Shown: positions 44,182-52,800 of the stretch, piece by piece | Layout: the number at the start of each line of letters is the position of its first letter | Position numbering within the stretch: the first letter of the stretch is position 1 | Position numbers and translations under genes: made by a program | NCBI GenBank assembly: GCA_965216955.1 | Contig: CBDCGV010000005.1 | Coordinates: 1-54,795 of the forward strand | Source: CBDCGV01 sp965216955 | Lineage (GTDB): Bacteria; Bacteroidota; Bacteroidia; Chitinophagales; JADIYW01 | Direction: 5' to 3' | Length of the DNA stretch: 54,795 bases | Notes under the pieces: model-generated | The model's input: the letters and a program-made list of their open reading frames with translations, nothing else | Told to the model about the DNA's origin: nothing | Databases searched by the model: none

Positions 44182-45172
44182 TAAAATTAGAATATCCTTG
44201 TTTATTGCCTTAGGCCTATTCGGTCTATGTCTTTCATGTAAGCAAGATAAACCCATAAAAAATAATCCACCCGTTATAGAAACGACTAAAGAAGAAATTA
44301 CCCCTCCCGATTTTAATTCTGACTCTGCATATTACTATATTGAAAAACAAGTTGCTTTTGGACCAAGGGTCCCGGGAACAGCAACCCACTTAATTTGTAA
44401 AAATTGGTTGGCGTATAAATTATCTACCTATTGTGACGAGGTAATGGTGCAAGAAGCTAAAGTAACAGCCTATAATGATAAAAAACTGCCTATGTATAAT
44501 ATTATCGGTTCATTTAATACCGATAAAAAGAAAAGGTTACTCTTAGCGGCTCATTGGGATACTCGCCCTTTTGCAGATCAAGATTCAGAAAAAAAGAAAG
44601 AACCTATATTAGGTGCAAATGATGGAGCAAGTGGTGTTGGTGTTTTAATAGAAATTGCTCGTCAATTAAGCCTTTCCCGACCAGCCATTGGTATTGATAT
44701 CATTCTTTTTGACGTAGAAGATTATGGTCAGCCAAGCTTTGATTCTGGAAACAAACAAGACACCTATTGTTTGGGATCACAATATTGGTCAAAGCAACCT
44801 CACACTCCCAATTACAGAGCCAACAATGGTATTCTCCTTGATATGGTTGGAGCCAAAGATGCCATTTTCACGCTTGAAAAACATTCTATGATATATGCTG
44901 ACAAGTTTATGCGCAATGTATGGGACCATGCCATTCAACTAGGCCATTCAAAGTATTTTTCTTTTGAAAAAACAACCCCTGTAATTGACGATCATTATTA
45001 CATTAATAAAATAATAGGCATTCCAACTATAGATATTATTCAATATGACCATTCAACAAGAACTGGTTTTGGAGCTTATTGGCATACCCATGATGACAAC
45101 ATGGATGTTATCGATAAAAATACATTAAATGCCGTCGGACAGACTGTTTTGTATACTATCAAAGAATTTTGA
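44165..45172 (+). CDS. Glutaminyl-peptide cyclotransferase-like lipoprotein (M28 fold)
   Basis: Lipoprotein signal (MKFWINKIRISLFIALGLFGLCLSC) followed by an M28-type domain. Zinc-site and substrate motifs: LLAAHWDTRPFADQD, GANDGASGVGVLIEIAR, DVEDYG and WHTHDDNMD. The AHWDTRPFAD start and FDVEDYG segment are typical of bacterial type-II glutaminyl cyclases, which convert N-terminal Gln to pyroglutamate on secreted proteins in Bacteroidota; aminopeptidase activity is the alternative. ATG 44165 gives the lipoprotein signal; earlier starts at 44132 and 44153 add residues with no clear purpose. 335 residues. The start overlaps cysS by 17 bases. Confidence 0.85.
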   Translation: MKFWINKIRISLFIALGLFGLCLSCKQDKPIKNNPPVIETTKEEITPPDFNSDSAYYYIEKQVAFGPRVPGTATHLICKNWLAYKLSTYCDEVMVQEAKVTAYNDKKLPMYNIIGSFNTDKKKRLLLAAHWDTRPFADQDSEKKKEPILGANDGASGVGVLIEIARQLSLSRPAIGIDIILFDVEDYGQPSFDSGNKQDTYCLGSQYWSKQPHTPNYRANNGILLDMVGAKDAIFTLEKHSMIYADKFMRNVWDHAIQLGHSKYFSFEKTTPVIDDHYYINKIIGIPTIDIIQYDHSTRTGFGAYWHTHDDNMDVIDKNTLNAVGQTVLYTIKEF

Positions 45173-45193
45173 AACCTGTCCTAGGAAATCTTA

Positions 45194-45865
45194 TTACCTC
45201 CTATTCAAAAAGATCATGATGTAGTATAGCAGTTGAGCTAAAGAACCTAAAGCTGCTACCACATATGTCATTGCTGCCCACCAAAGTGCGTTTTTAGCTT
45301 TATCATGCTGTTGACTAGACATAATCCCTGAAGTATTAATCCATGCAAGAGCTCTATTTGAAGCATCAAATTCAACAGGTAAAGTCACAAAAGCGAACAA
45401 AGTAGTCATTGCAAATAATGCAATCCCTAAAACAGCTACCCAAGGAATAGCACTTGCCGCATAAATAGCAATACCTGCAATAATTACAATCTGAGATAAC
45501 CTTGAACTTATATTTACCATTGGAACAAGCCTAGAACGCATCATCAACCAATTATACGCTGTCGCATGTTGAATAGCATGACCACACTCATGTGCGGAGA
45601 CTGCTGCTGCTGCAACAGTTCGTTCATTATAAACCCACTCACTTAAATTTACTGTCTTTTTCATAGGGTTATAATGATCTGTTAATGCGCCAGGTACTGA
45701 CATCACTTCTACATCTGTAATCCCATTTTCTTTTAGCATTCTTTCTGCTATTTCTTTTCCCGTAAGACCAATGGGAATTTTTGAATATTCCTTAAATTTT
45801 GATTTAAGTCGGCTGCTTACAAACCAACTTGCTGCCATTGTTAATCCTATAATCAGATAAAACAT
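45194..45865 (-). CDS. YugP-like zinc metallopeptidase (integral membrane)
   Basis: Membrane protein with the HExxH zinc motif in VSAHECGHAIQHATAYN, close to residue 92, flanked by hydrophobic segments (MFYLIIGLTMAASWF at the N-terminus and several after the motif). GLTGKEIAERML is the conserved segment before the active site. ATG 45865 was chosen because it lies 10 bases after the DUF4286 stop; the 45928 frame would overlap that gene and adds no hydrophobic or conserved sequence. 223 residues. Third gene of the TPR-DUF4286-YugP group; substrate unknown. Confidence 0.85.
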   Translation of the reverse strand: MFYLIIGLTMAASWFVSSRLKSKFKEYSKIPIGLTGKEIAERMLKENGITDVEVMSVPGALTDHYNPMKKTVNLSEWVYNERTVAAAAVSAHECGHAIQHATAYNWLMMRSRLVPMVNISSRLSQIVIIAGIAIYAASAIPWVAVLGIALFAMTTLFAFVTLPVEFDASNRALAWINTSGIMSSQQHDKAKNALWWAAMTYVVAALGSLAQLLYYIMIFLNRR

Positions 45866-45875
45866 AATATTAGAT

Positions 45876-46184
45876 TTAATTAGTAACTTCTTGTAATATG
45901 GAACTGAAATATACCAAGTTTTCTCCAAACTTGTTTTTCAATTCTTCTTTAAATTGATTATCAAAAACCATGCAATATTGATTATACATTCCAATATCTG
46001 TCATTTTGTACTGAATGCAATAGGTTACTCCATCAGAATTATCAATATTTAACAATTTATAGAAAGCATTGTCGCTGACAAAGCCTGTTGCCATGGAATG
46101 TACTAGGTGTTCTTTTGTTATAAAAGCAACAAATTGATGGACAAATTGTAATTCTACTTTAACAGTGGTATTATAGATGATCAT
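45876..46184 (-). CDS. DUF4286 family protein
   Basis: Short cytoplasmic protein of 102 residues. It begins MIIYNTTVKVE and contains HLVHSMATGFVSDNAFYKLL and the GVTYCIQYKM strand, the family's conserved features. Function unknown. It lies 12 bases after the TPR gene and 10 bases before the YugP-like start, so all three are co-transcribed. Confidence 0.78.
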   Translation of the reverse strand: MIIYNTTVKVELQFVHQFVAFITKEHLVHSMATGFVSDNAFYKLLNIDNSDGVTYCIQYKMTDIGMYNQYCMVFDNQFKEELKNKFGENLVYFSSILQEVTN

Positions 46185-46196
46185 GTGATTAATTTA

Positions 46197-48005
46197 TCAA
46201 TTAACAGCATCTCCCCTTAACTTTCGAAAACGTTTTCTCGCTTCAACGGTATAGGTAGATCCTAAATGATCAAGGATAATTTCTTGATACGCTTCTTTTG
46301 CTTTTTCCTTATCCTTGATATAATACTCATATATCTCAGCAAGCTGAAACAATGCATCATCTGCAAGAATCCCCTCTGCATAACTATCTTTTACATTACT
46401 AAAATTAATAATGGCATCTTCCATTTGACCTTTCTTTAAAGCCATTTTTCCTTTCATAAAAGATACATCATCACTAAGTTCGTGTCCTGGATAAAGTAAC
46501 AATAAACCATCTAGCTCCTGCTCTACCTTTTCGTATTTATGTTGGAAAAGATATAAATCGGCCCGTGAGAACAATATTAGAGGATGATCTGTAGTATCTA
46601 AGTTCAGATGGTCTGCAATAAAAACTGACAAGTCAATAGCATCATTGGAAATAAGTTGATCTGTAGATGCCTTTAACAATTTCAACTGTGTTTGCGCCCA
46701 CTCAAAATCTCCCTTATAATAAGACAGTTTAGCATTCTTAAACTTTGCTTTCTCTCCCAGAGGCCTTCCTTTAAAAGCCTTCTCTACCTGAGAATAAAGT
46801 AGTGTTGATTCCCAATGCTCGCTTTTAAGCAGATAATAATCTCCAAGGTCCAATTTGATTTCTGCCACCAACTCAGGATTGATTCTTGGCCATGATAAAA
46901 CATCTTCTAGAACGGCAATTGCTTCTTCCAATTTATCCAAATAAAATGCTTGCAAATTCGCTAGTTCTTTTGAAGCAAACGCCGTAGTGTATCCTTTCTC
47001 GTATTCATTTATAAATTTCTCATAAGAAGCTTCAATAGATAAGAGCTGATCCTCTTTATAATCATATTTAGTAACGAGTTTTTCCTTTTGAGTGTTTATT
47101 AATTCTAAAGTCGCTGTCACATATTTTGGAGATTCGGGACCTTTTGAAATTACATATTGGTACGCCTTTATGGCCGTTTCATATTCCTTTTGTGATTTCG
47201 CAATTCTGGCAAGATTTAACACTCTTCTTCCATCTTCATTCAAATTCATATCTATTGATCTTGCCTGAATATACGCCGACTCATAATCGCCCGTATGTGT
47301 GTATAGCCACGTCAATAACTCTTGATAGTTTACATTTTGCTTATCCCTTTGCACTTGCCTAAGTAGTGTTGCTTCTAAAAGATCAAAGTCCCCCTCTTCA
47401 GTAAGGCTCTGCTGCAACACATTCTCCACGTATTTTAATTGATGAGGATTGTGAAATAATTCTTCCAGATAACTATTGATCATATTTTGCTTATCGCCCT
47501 TCATGGCATATATCCTTGCGATATCCCTATTAAAAAGTGAAGGGTCATTCATTACCTCTTTACCTCGATTATAAGTCTTAATAGCATAATCAACCTCGTT
47601 AAGTGTTACAAACTTACTTGCAATCTTAATAATTCTGTGAGGGTTTGGAGGAAGTGTTTTTAATACTTCATCAAATTCCCCTTCTGCTTGTTTTTCTTTT
47701 CCTGAAAGTTCATAAACCTTGCCTAGATCAATTAAAAATATGGGATCTTGATTATTTACTTTATGTGCTTTTTTGACTACGCTCTCCGCCTCTTTATAAT
47801 TTTCAAGAGCAACTAAAGTTTTATAATAGTTTGTATAAAATAGTTTAACTCCATTTTTAGAATTAAAGAGTTTTTTATAAAGTGTTTCGGCTTTATTATA
47901 TTCTTCATTCTCAAAATACTGCTTCGCTAACCTTTGATCTTTGCTAGATTGTGCAAATATCTGGCAGCAAAAAAACAATGTACCTATAAGCAAAACCTTT
48001 CTCAT
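46197..48005 (-). CDS. Tetratricopeptide-repeat protein (exported)
   Basis: A signal peptide (MRKVLLIGTLFFCCQIFAQ) is followed by repeated helix pairs of TPR type over most of its length: AKQYFENEEYNKAETLYKKL, LGKVYELSGKEKQAEGEFDEVL, RIAKSQKEYETAIKAYQYVI and ALFQLAEIYEYYIKDKEKAKEAYQEII are good examples. No enzyme domain. It probably acts as an envelope scaffold; it is not convincingly PorW/SprE. ATG 48005 gives a typical signal; the upstream TTG at 48017 adds 4 residues. 602 residues. Separated from tonB by a strong terminator, so it has its own promoter, which I could not locate. Confidence 0.85.
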   Translation of the reverse strand: MRKVLLIGTLFFCCQIFAQSSKDQRLAKQYFENEEYNKAETLYKKLFNSKNGVKLFYTNYYKTLVALENYKEAESVVKKAHKVNNQDPIFLIDLGKVYELSGKEKQAEGEFDEVLKTLPPNPHRIIKIASKFVTLNEVDYAIKTYNRGKEVMNDPSLFNRDIARIYAMKGDKQNMINSYLEELFHNPHQLKYVENVLQQSLTEEGDFDLLEATLLRQVQRDKQNVNYQELLTWLYTHTGDYESAYIQARSIDMNLNEDGRRVLNLARIAKSQKEYETAIKAYQYVISKGPESPKYVTATLELINTQKEKLVTKYDYKEDQLLSIEASYEKFINEYEKGYTTAFASKELANLQAFYLDKLEEAIAVLEDVLSWPRINPELVAEIKLDLGDYYLLKSEHWESTLLYSQVEKAFKGRPLGEKAKFKNAKLSYYKGDFEWAQTQLKLLKASTDQLISNDAIDLSVFIADHLNLDTTDHPLILFSRADLYLFQHKYEKVEQELDGLLLLYPGHELSDDVSFMKGKMALKKGQMEDAIINFSNVKDSYAEGILADDALFQLAEIYEYYIKDKEKAKEAYQEIILDHLGSTYTVEARKRFRKLRGDAVN

Positions 48006-48055
48006 TTTAATATGCAATCTTTAGGCATACTTCACTAAATTTCTTTTTAATATTC

Positions 48056-48085
48056 AAAAAGCTGACCAAAGATGATCAGCTTTTT
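48056..48085 (-). terminator. Terminator after tonB
   Basis: A 10-bp perfect stem, AAAAAGCTGA/TCAGCTTTTT (48056-48065 and 48076-48085), with a 10-base loop. On the minus strand the 3' arm supplies the T run. It lies 29 bases past the tonB stop and before the TPR gene; the symmetry would let it work in either direction. Confidence 0.8.
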
Positions 48086-48114
48086 AAATTTAACACTTAT
48101 TAAAAGTTGTTTTA

Positions 48115-48957
48115 TTAATCTAATTTAAACCTTACAGGGCAATTAAACTGCACTTTTACCGGCTTTCCTCTTTGCATGCCTGGTTTCCAATTGGGCATCC
48201 CCCTAATTACTCTAGCAGCCTCATCACCACAACCTCCTCCAATGTCTTTTAGTACTTTTACATCTGACAAAGATCCATTTTCATTCACCACAAATTGTAC
48301 AACTACCAATCCTTCAATTCCATTTTCTCTGGCAATAGCAGGATAATTTAGCTTTTTCCCAATATACTTGTACAATGCAGCTTGACCGCCCGGATATTCC
48401 GGCATTTGTTCTACAATGGTAAAGATCTCTGGCTCTTCCGGCTCTGGTTCAGGTTCATAAACTTCTTCATCTCCTGTTTCATCTACTTCTACTTCTACCA
48501 CTTCCACTACTTCTTCTACATCCACTTCTACTTCTTGAATCTCTGGTTCTTCTTCAAGAATTTCATCATCCTCCACAATTTCAATTTCCGGCGGTGGTGG
48601 TGGTGGCGGTGGCGGCGGCGGTTGTTGCTTTTGCTGAGTTTGAGGTGGTTCTACTTCAATTTCTTCAATATCATCAATAACTCCTAAATCCATTAAATTT
48701 CGCTCCTTTTTGCTATAGTTGAAAGCCAATAAAAGCATTCCCATTACAACAAGAAGCCCAATTCTAGTAAAGATTCCTTTATAATGTCCAACATCTGCTT
48801 CTTTATACTTTTTTACAAAGATGTTTTTACTGTCATCTGAATTAGCATATTTTTCAGCAATGCTTTCAGGAGGCTTCATTGCAAGAAGACCCTTTACTAA
48901 GTAAGCGATAAGGATCACTATTGCAAAAACAGCTAAACAAAACAATACTATTTGCAT
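48115..48957 (-). CDS. tonB: Energy transducer TonB
   Basis: Transfers proton-motive energy from ExbBD to outer-membrane receptors. Domains: a hydrophobic N-terminal segment (about 3-26), then a second one (about 64-81, GLLVVMGMLLLAF), a proline run (QPPPPPPPPPPPEIE), an acidic Glu/Val/Asp-rich spacer (EIQEVEVDVEEVVEVVEV) and the C-terminal TonB domain (YPAIARENGIEGLVVVQFVV, GCGDEAARVIRGMPNWKPG, PVRFKL). Usual TonBs have a single membrane anchor; the second helix matches that anchor, so the first is an extension. ATG 48879 would give the standard one-anchor form. The 48957 start overlaps the VanZ-like stop by 10 bases. Confidence 0.9.
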   Translation of the reverse strand: MQIVLFCLAVFAIVILIAYLVKGLLAMKPPESIAEKYANSDDSKNIFVKKYKEADVGHYKGIFTRIGLLVVMGMLLLAFNYSKKERNLMDLGVIDDIEEIEVEPPQTQQKQQPPPPPPPPPPPEIEIVEDDEILEEEPEIQEVEVDVEEVVEVVEVEVDETGDEEVYEPEPEPEEPEIFTIVEQMPEYPGGQAALYKYIGKKLNYPAIARENGIEGLVVVQFVVNENGSLSDVKVLKDIGGGCGDEAARVIRGMPNWKPGMQRGKPVKVQFNCPVRFKLD

Positions 48958-49307
48958 AAATTATACTTTAATTTTGAATTCCAAACGAGCCATCCAAGAC
49001 TCGCTCCTGTAATATTAGCTATTAAATCAAAAAGTTCAAAATTCCTGCCATAATTCATGCTCTTTTGTAACATTTCTATGACAAATCCAAATAACACTAC
49101 GCCTATCCATATCCAATTTTGCTTCCCAACCTTTTTAAGTCCCCAAGCATACGCTAAAAAAAGCATCAGATACATAGAAATATGAATCACCTTGTCAAAA
49201 TAAATTTTTGACATCCAGTTTTCAGAGGGAATCTTATCTGAATTAACCAATGATAAATAGGAAATAACACCAGTAAGTAAAAAAGCCGGCAATAATCGCT
49301 TTATCAT
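48948..49307 (-). CDS. VanZ-like family membrane protein
   Basis: A 119-residue protein with four hydrophobic segments (LLPAFLLTGVISYLSL; KVIHISMYLMLFLAYAWGL; WIWIGVVLFGFVIEMLQ; ANITGASLGWLVW). The DKVIHISMYLMLF and VIEMLQKSMNYGRNFELFDLIANITGA motifs are the VanZ-like signature. VanZ gives low teicoplanin resistance in enterococci, but most relatives have no known role. It lies between gcvH and tonB and overlaps tonB by 10 bases. The sprA-gcvH-VanZ order is one I recall from other Flavobacteriia. Confidence 0.88.
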   Translation of the reverse strand: MIKRLLPAFLLTGVISYLSLVNSDKIPSENWMSKIYFDKVIHISMYLMLFLAYAWGLKKVGKQNWIWIGVVLFGFVIEMLQKSMNYGRNFELFDLIANITGASLGWLVWNSKLKYNLCK

Positions 49308-49365
49308 TAAAAAAAAGAAGCTATTTAAAGAAATGCTGCAAAAACAAAATAAGTAGCTAGTGTAG

Positions 49366-49746
49366 TTAAGCCGTAACTAAATCTTTATATTCTTGGCTGG
49401 TCATTAAACCCTCTAACTCAGCACTATCTGCTATTTTCAGTTTTACCATCCATCCATCTCCATATGGATCTGTATTCACTAATTCAGGCTCATCTTCTAA
49501 TTTTTCATTCACCTCCATAACTTCCCCACCAATAGGCATAAATAAATCAGAAACTGTTTTAACGGCCTCTACCGTTCCAAAAATCTCGTCTTTAGGCAAT
49601 TCTTCCCCTTCAGTTTCTATCTCTACATAAACAATATCCCCCAATTCTTTTTGAGCAAAATCTGTAATTCCAATATAAGCTGCATCACCTTCAACTCTTA
49701 CCCATTCGTGTTCTTTTGAATATTTTAAATCTTCTGGAAAATTCAT
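49366..49746 (-). CDS. gcvH: Glycine cleavage system H protein
   Basis: Lipoyl carrier of the glycine cleavage complex. The lipoylated residue is Lys63 in GTVEAVKTVSDLFMP, after EHEWVRVEGDAAYIGITDFAQKELGDIV. The start is ATG 49746 (MNFPEDLKYS), not the upstream 49764, which lies within the promoter element and would add MQKRNT. 126 residues, standard. gcvP and gcvT are not here. Downstream of sprA on the same strand, with a promoter between. Confidence 0.97.
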   Translation of the reverse strand: MNFPEDLKYSKEHEWVRVEGDAAYIGITDFAQKELGDIVYVEIETEGEELPKDEIFGTVEAVKTVSDLFMPIGGEVMEVNEKLEDEPELVNTDPYGDGWMVKLKIADSAELEGLMTSQEYKDLVTA

Positions 49747-49761
49747 TGTATTTCTTTTTTG

Positions 49762-49769
49762 CAAAAGTA
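49762..49769 (-). promoter_or_regulatory. TAnnTTTG promoter element for gcvH
   Basis: TACTTTTG followed by CAAAA on the minus strand is an exact -7 element 15 bases before the gcvH ATG, which rules out the longer in-frame start at 49764. Confidence 0.6.
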
Positions 49770-49805
49770 AGAAACCTGAATCATTTAGTCCTAAAAAATT
49801 GGACT

Positions 49806-52800
49806 TTATGGTGCCAAATTAAACCTAATGGTTAATCCACCGCGAGCTGAAGTGGTCGGATAAGAAGATAGTGTTGCAGGCACTGTTTTTCTGAAATCAT
49901 AAAAAAGTCTTAAACTCAATCTTTTGTTGACAACATAATCAATAGTTGGAGAAAAGGTAATAGTTCTTGAACCTCTCGTTGGTTCCGCCACATTTTGATC
50001 TAGGCGATAGTTGATTGTTTTATCATTTCTTAGTGAGAAGTCAAATCTAAAATTAATATCATTTTCTAATGTCACTTTTTTCCCTCTAAACTTGAAAGGA
50101 AGTGTTAATCCTTTCAATGTATATCCTAACCCAGCGGTAAATTCACTTGTTCTATTTTCGCTTAACTGAAAATCCAAGAAACTCATCCCTAAAGTTCTTG
50201 AACGCTTGTATTCAAAAGTTGTAATAAGGCTATTAATCCATGTGATGTCAATCCCAATTAACGGTTGTAATTGCTCTGTTAACGTAATTTGAGGTATGTT
50301 ATACAAATTATAATAATTGCCCGATAAAGAATCGATAGCGCTTGGCACAAAATAAATGTCATCTCCTTGAAATCCTGGAGTCCCATCAAAGTTGAGATCT
50401 GTTGAATAGCTGCTTACTGTGAAAGTAGAATTATATCCATGACTAATTTTAAAATTCTTAAAGACCTTTTTTCCCCAAGAGGTTTTGCTTAATCCGGTAT
50501 AAGTTAATCGCCAATTAGGTAACGGAATAGTTTTAAAAGGATTTAGTTTTACTTTGTCAGGATCCTTACCCGTATAAGCAGCAATAAAAGCAGGTATTAA
50601 AACATCTTGCGAAAATGGACCGTATCCTTCAAAGAAATCATCTAGCGTAATACTATCATTTTGAAATTGCCCTGTGGAATTAGGATTACCGCCACTTAAT
50701 TGTCCCGAATAAAAAGAACGTAAATCTTCAAAATCTCTAAAGGCTCTACTAAAATTGTTTTCATCTAATTTATCAAAGATGGTACGAAGCATCAAGAATG
50801 AAACACTATAACTACCATTTGTCTGAGGGGAAAGGTGACGATAACCATCGCTATCGCTTACTTTCTTGAAAAACTCTGAATAATTCTCTGTTTGTTTTCT
50901 ATTTAAATTAATATCTACTCTAAAATCTCGAAAAGGCTCAAAAACCAACTTAACGGATAAATTCTTTGAAACTGTTTGCTGAAATTGGAAATTAAAAGTA
51001 GTGTCGTCTGTAATCCATCCTTTAGCTGCAATCTCATCTAACCATGTTGTATCTTTTTGTGCACCAAATAAGAATGGAATTCCAGGAGCATTTCTTGAAA
51101 AGTCTTGTCCAAACATTGAAGGCACTGGTGTAAATCCAGGAATCCGAGTGGTCTTATTAATATCATAATTAACTGACAATCTCTTTATTCCTATAACTGG
51201 TCTTAAAAAAACATCCGCAACTGGATGTGCATCTGTAGATTGCCTTTTATAGTTTTCCTTTAAGTTTCGCTTATCATTCTTTAGTTTTTTCTTATCCTTT
51301 TTAAGCTTTTTAATATCTGCCTTCACTAAAGCTGTATCCTCTTTTGCTTCTTCAATTTCTATTCTCTTTTTCTCTATGTCGTCTTCTTTCTGATCAATTC
51401 GCTTCTGAAGACTATCTTTTTTCTTTGCAACACGTTCTTTAGATTTTAGATAATCCTCTTTACTCTTTTTGGTTGAAGTAGAATTATAAGGCTTTAAAAA
51501 AGCCCATTTATCATATAACTTCTTGAAGTTAATTTCCCCATTTAATTGAATGTTTTGACCATTGCTTACAGTATTCCCTAGGTTTGTCGCTGTTAATGAT
51601 GCCGCTGTCCAACCTAAATTACTACCATAACGCACTCGCCCATTTAACCAATCAATAAATGGAAAATACTTAAACGGTAAATTATAGTTCGCATTAAATG
51701 TGTGTTGATAGTTTAACTTTCTCCCAAAATCCCAAAAGTTTTTCCTTACAGAATCTTTTTCCTCTTGTGTATTAATAGCCCCTGGAGGTTCATCAATTCT
51801 GGTATTTGTTGTAAAAGCATAATCCAAACTTATAGACTTTGTTAGATTGTGTTTATAATTAAAAAACCTATCCCAAGTAAAATCTTTATTATAGGTAGAA
51901 GGCAATACTAAGCCATCATCACCAATGTCTTTAAGTTTAGTTTCCCCGAATTTTCTTTCTATATCTGTTCTAAAAGAGATATTAGAAGGAAAAGGGTTGA
52001 TGTTAAATTCCTTAAATGGTTTAAGATATTTATGGTTGTTCTTCACCTTTTTTAATGGTTGAATATATTTAGGCCTTACTGAATGATTCCAACCCATTGA
52101 GCCCGTATGTGTTGCCACATTATCTTTGTCAACGGTAGGATCCTTCCTATCAATTTCGGTGTAACCATAACTAAAATTAAAGTTCTCAACATCATAAACA
52201 CGGGGCTGCTTATCAGGATTGGTCCTTACTTTGCGCATATTCGTAATGTTGATACTTTTTACAGTATTTACGGTCTGCGCATCTTTCTTAATCTCTTTAG
52301 TTCTGGCATCTTTTTCTGCTGAGGTTAAATCAGGATCGGCATTCACCGCATTAATTTTATCTTCAACGGTTATATCTAATTCGTATGGATCGTATTTAGG
52401 ATTACTTATAGACTGCGAGAAATTAGCATATAATGGAATTTGCAAACCTGCTTTTTGTGGTAAAAATTTTCCTAATTCTAAATTAGCTGCCACATCATAT
52501 TGATAATAATTATCCTGATAACGCTCATCTAATCGCTGCTCTAAATCACCAAAACCTATAGTATGTAAATTGGCTGAAAAAGTCACATTTCCAATATCTG
52601 ATAATTGAACATCTACCCTACCAAGTGCGGCCCAGCCTCCTTGTTCATCAAAGCCTGAAACACGCAATTCATTTATCCATACCTCTGCACATTTAGAACG
52701 GCCATCGTCCCTGTCATCATTCACTCCTATTATAAGTTTTGGATTTCTGACACCTATCATTAAAATAGTGGATTGTCCTAAATCCGGATTTCCTTGTATT

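Noticed and set aside
45180..45187. TCCTAGGA palindrome in the convergent gap
   Set aside because: Too short to distinguish from chance in a 21-base gap; no T run.
48382..48687. A Trp/Phe-rich frame on the plus strand
   Set aside because: It is the antisense shadow of the acidic and proline-rich part of tonB; its odd composition follows from those codons.
49764..49764. Longer start for gcvH
   Set aside because: It falls within a TAnnTTTG element; the ATG at 49746 gives the standard protein.
49787..49805. Stem AGTCC/GGACT after sprA as a terminator
   Set aside because: Only 5 bp and no T run on the minus strand.
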